Of a stretch of DNA of 5,289 nucleotides, positions 5,221 to 5,289 are shown piece by piece. The notes under the pieces are model-generated. The model had not been told where the DNA came from and made no database searches. It saw nothing but the letters and a program-made list of their open reading frames with translations. This DNA comes from Acidobacteriota bacterium (GTDB lineage Bacteria; Acidobacteriota; UBA6911; RPQK01; JADFOI01), in assembly GCA_030624355.1 (NCBI GenBank), contig JAUXKG010000213.1:1-5289 (forward strand), given 5' to 3'. The position numbers and the translations under genes were made by a program. Every line of letters starts with the position of its first letter. Positions within the stretch are counted from its first letter, which is position 1.

Positions 5221-5289
5221 CTAAGGACCGCTTTTTAAAAGTTGCAGAAAATCGGCATCGGTGGTCAGTATCAAAATGCTGTCCTGATC
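5221..5289 (-). CDS. Possible C-terminal end of an unrecognised gene (partial)
   Basis: Reading inward from the right edge gives 22 residues, DQDSILILTTDADFLQLLKSG then P, before a TAG stop at 5223-5221. The pattern of hydrophobic residues, Thr-Thr-Asp-Ala-Asp-Phe, resembles the 'ILTxDxDF' strand of PIN-like toxin-family proteins (DUF5615 type). The piece is too short for a confident call, and such proteins usually continue past this point, so it could be a truncated copy or chance. If real, it is the gene upstream of arfB on the same strand, 120 bases away. Confidence 0.3.
   Translation of the reverse strand, partial: DQDSILILTTDADFLQLLKSGP

Noticed and set aside
4777..5238. Plus-strand open frames opposite arfB and its upstream region
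   Set aside because: They are out-of-frame shadows of the arfB gene with no domain features and no ribosome binding site.

Overview
The window comes from a Gram-negative-type bacterium of moderate to high GC. The main evidence is a lipoprotein signal with Ser at +2 and +3 after the lipidated Cys, plus typical Shine-Dalgarno sites and GTG/TTG starts. I cannot assign a phylum. Short tandem-repeat tracts and a dispersed-looking hairpin repeat between genes fit the repeat-rich genomes of many uncultured environmental lineages, but that is a recollection and has not been searched.

Left and centre (1-3745, + strand): a hairpin-containing repeat (1-90) is followed by a VWA/CoxE-like protein (about 121-1302). 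Next comes a 278-base non-coding gap made largely of short tandem repeats: a heptamer tract and a decamer tract. Then a tight run of four genes begins: a 104-residue XdhC/CoxI N-domain protein, a 248-residue XdhC/CoxF-type Rossmann protein, a MocA-type nucleotidyltransferase, and a stand-alone EVE-domain protein. Gaps inside this run are only 3, 17 and 15 bases, so it is probably one operon.

Right (3746-5289, - strand): a cyclophilin-type peptidyl-prolyl isomerase lipoprotein converges on the EVE gene with no base between the two stop codons, which lie inside a perfect 14-base palindrome. The isomerase has its own sigma70-like promoter, a 5' hairpin and a strong ribosome binding site. Upstream of it lies arfB, the GGQ-type ribosome rescue hydrolase. 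The last 69 bases read as the C-terminal end of a further minus-strand gene, which is weakly supported.

How the genes work together: CoxE, the two XdhC-family proteins and the MocA-like enzyme form a recognisable accessory set for molybdenum hydroxylases of the CO dehydrogenase/xanthine dehydrogenase family. MocA adds CMP to molybdopterin. XdhC proteins bind and sulfurate the cofactor and deliver it. CoxE works with a MoxR-type AAA+ ATPase (CoxD) in active-site assembly. The hydroxylase subunits and the MoxR ATPase are not in the window and would be expected nearby. The EVE, isomerase and arfB genes look like unrelated housekeeping neighbours. I see no clearly new system. The most interesting points are the split, complementary XdhC pair, the repeat-filled spacer and the palindromic double stop.
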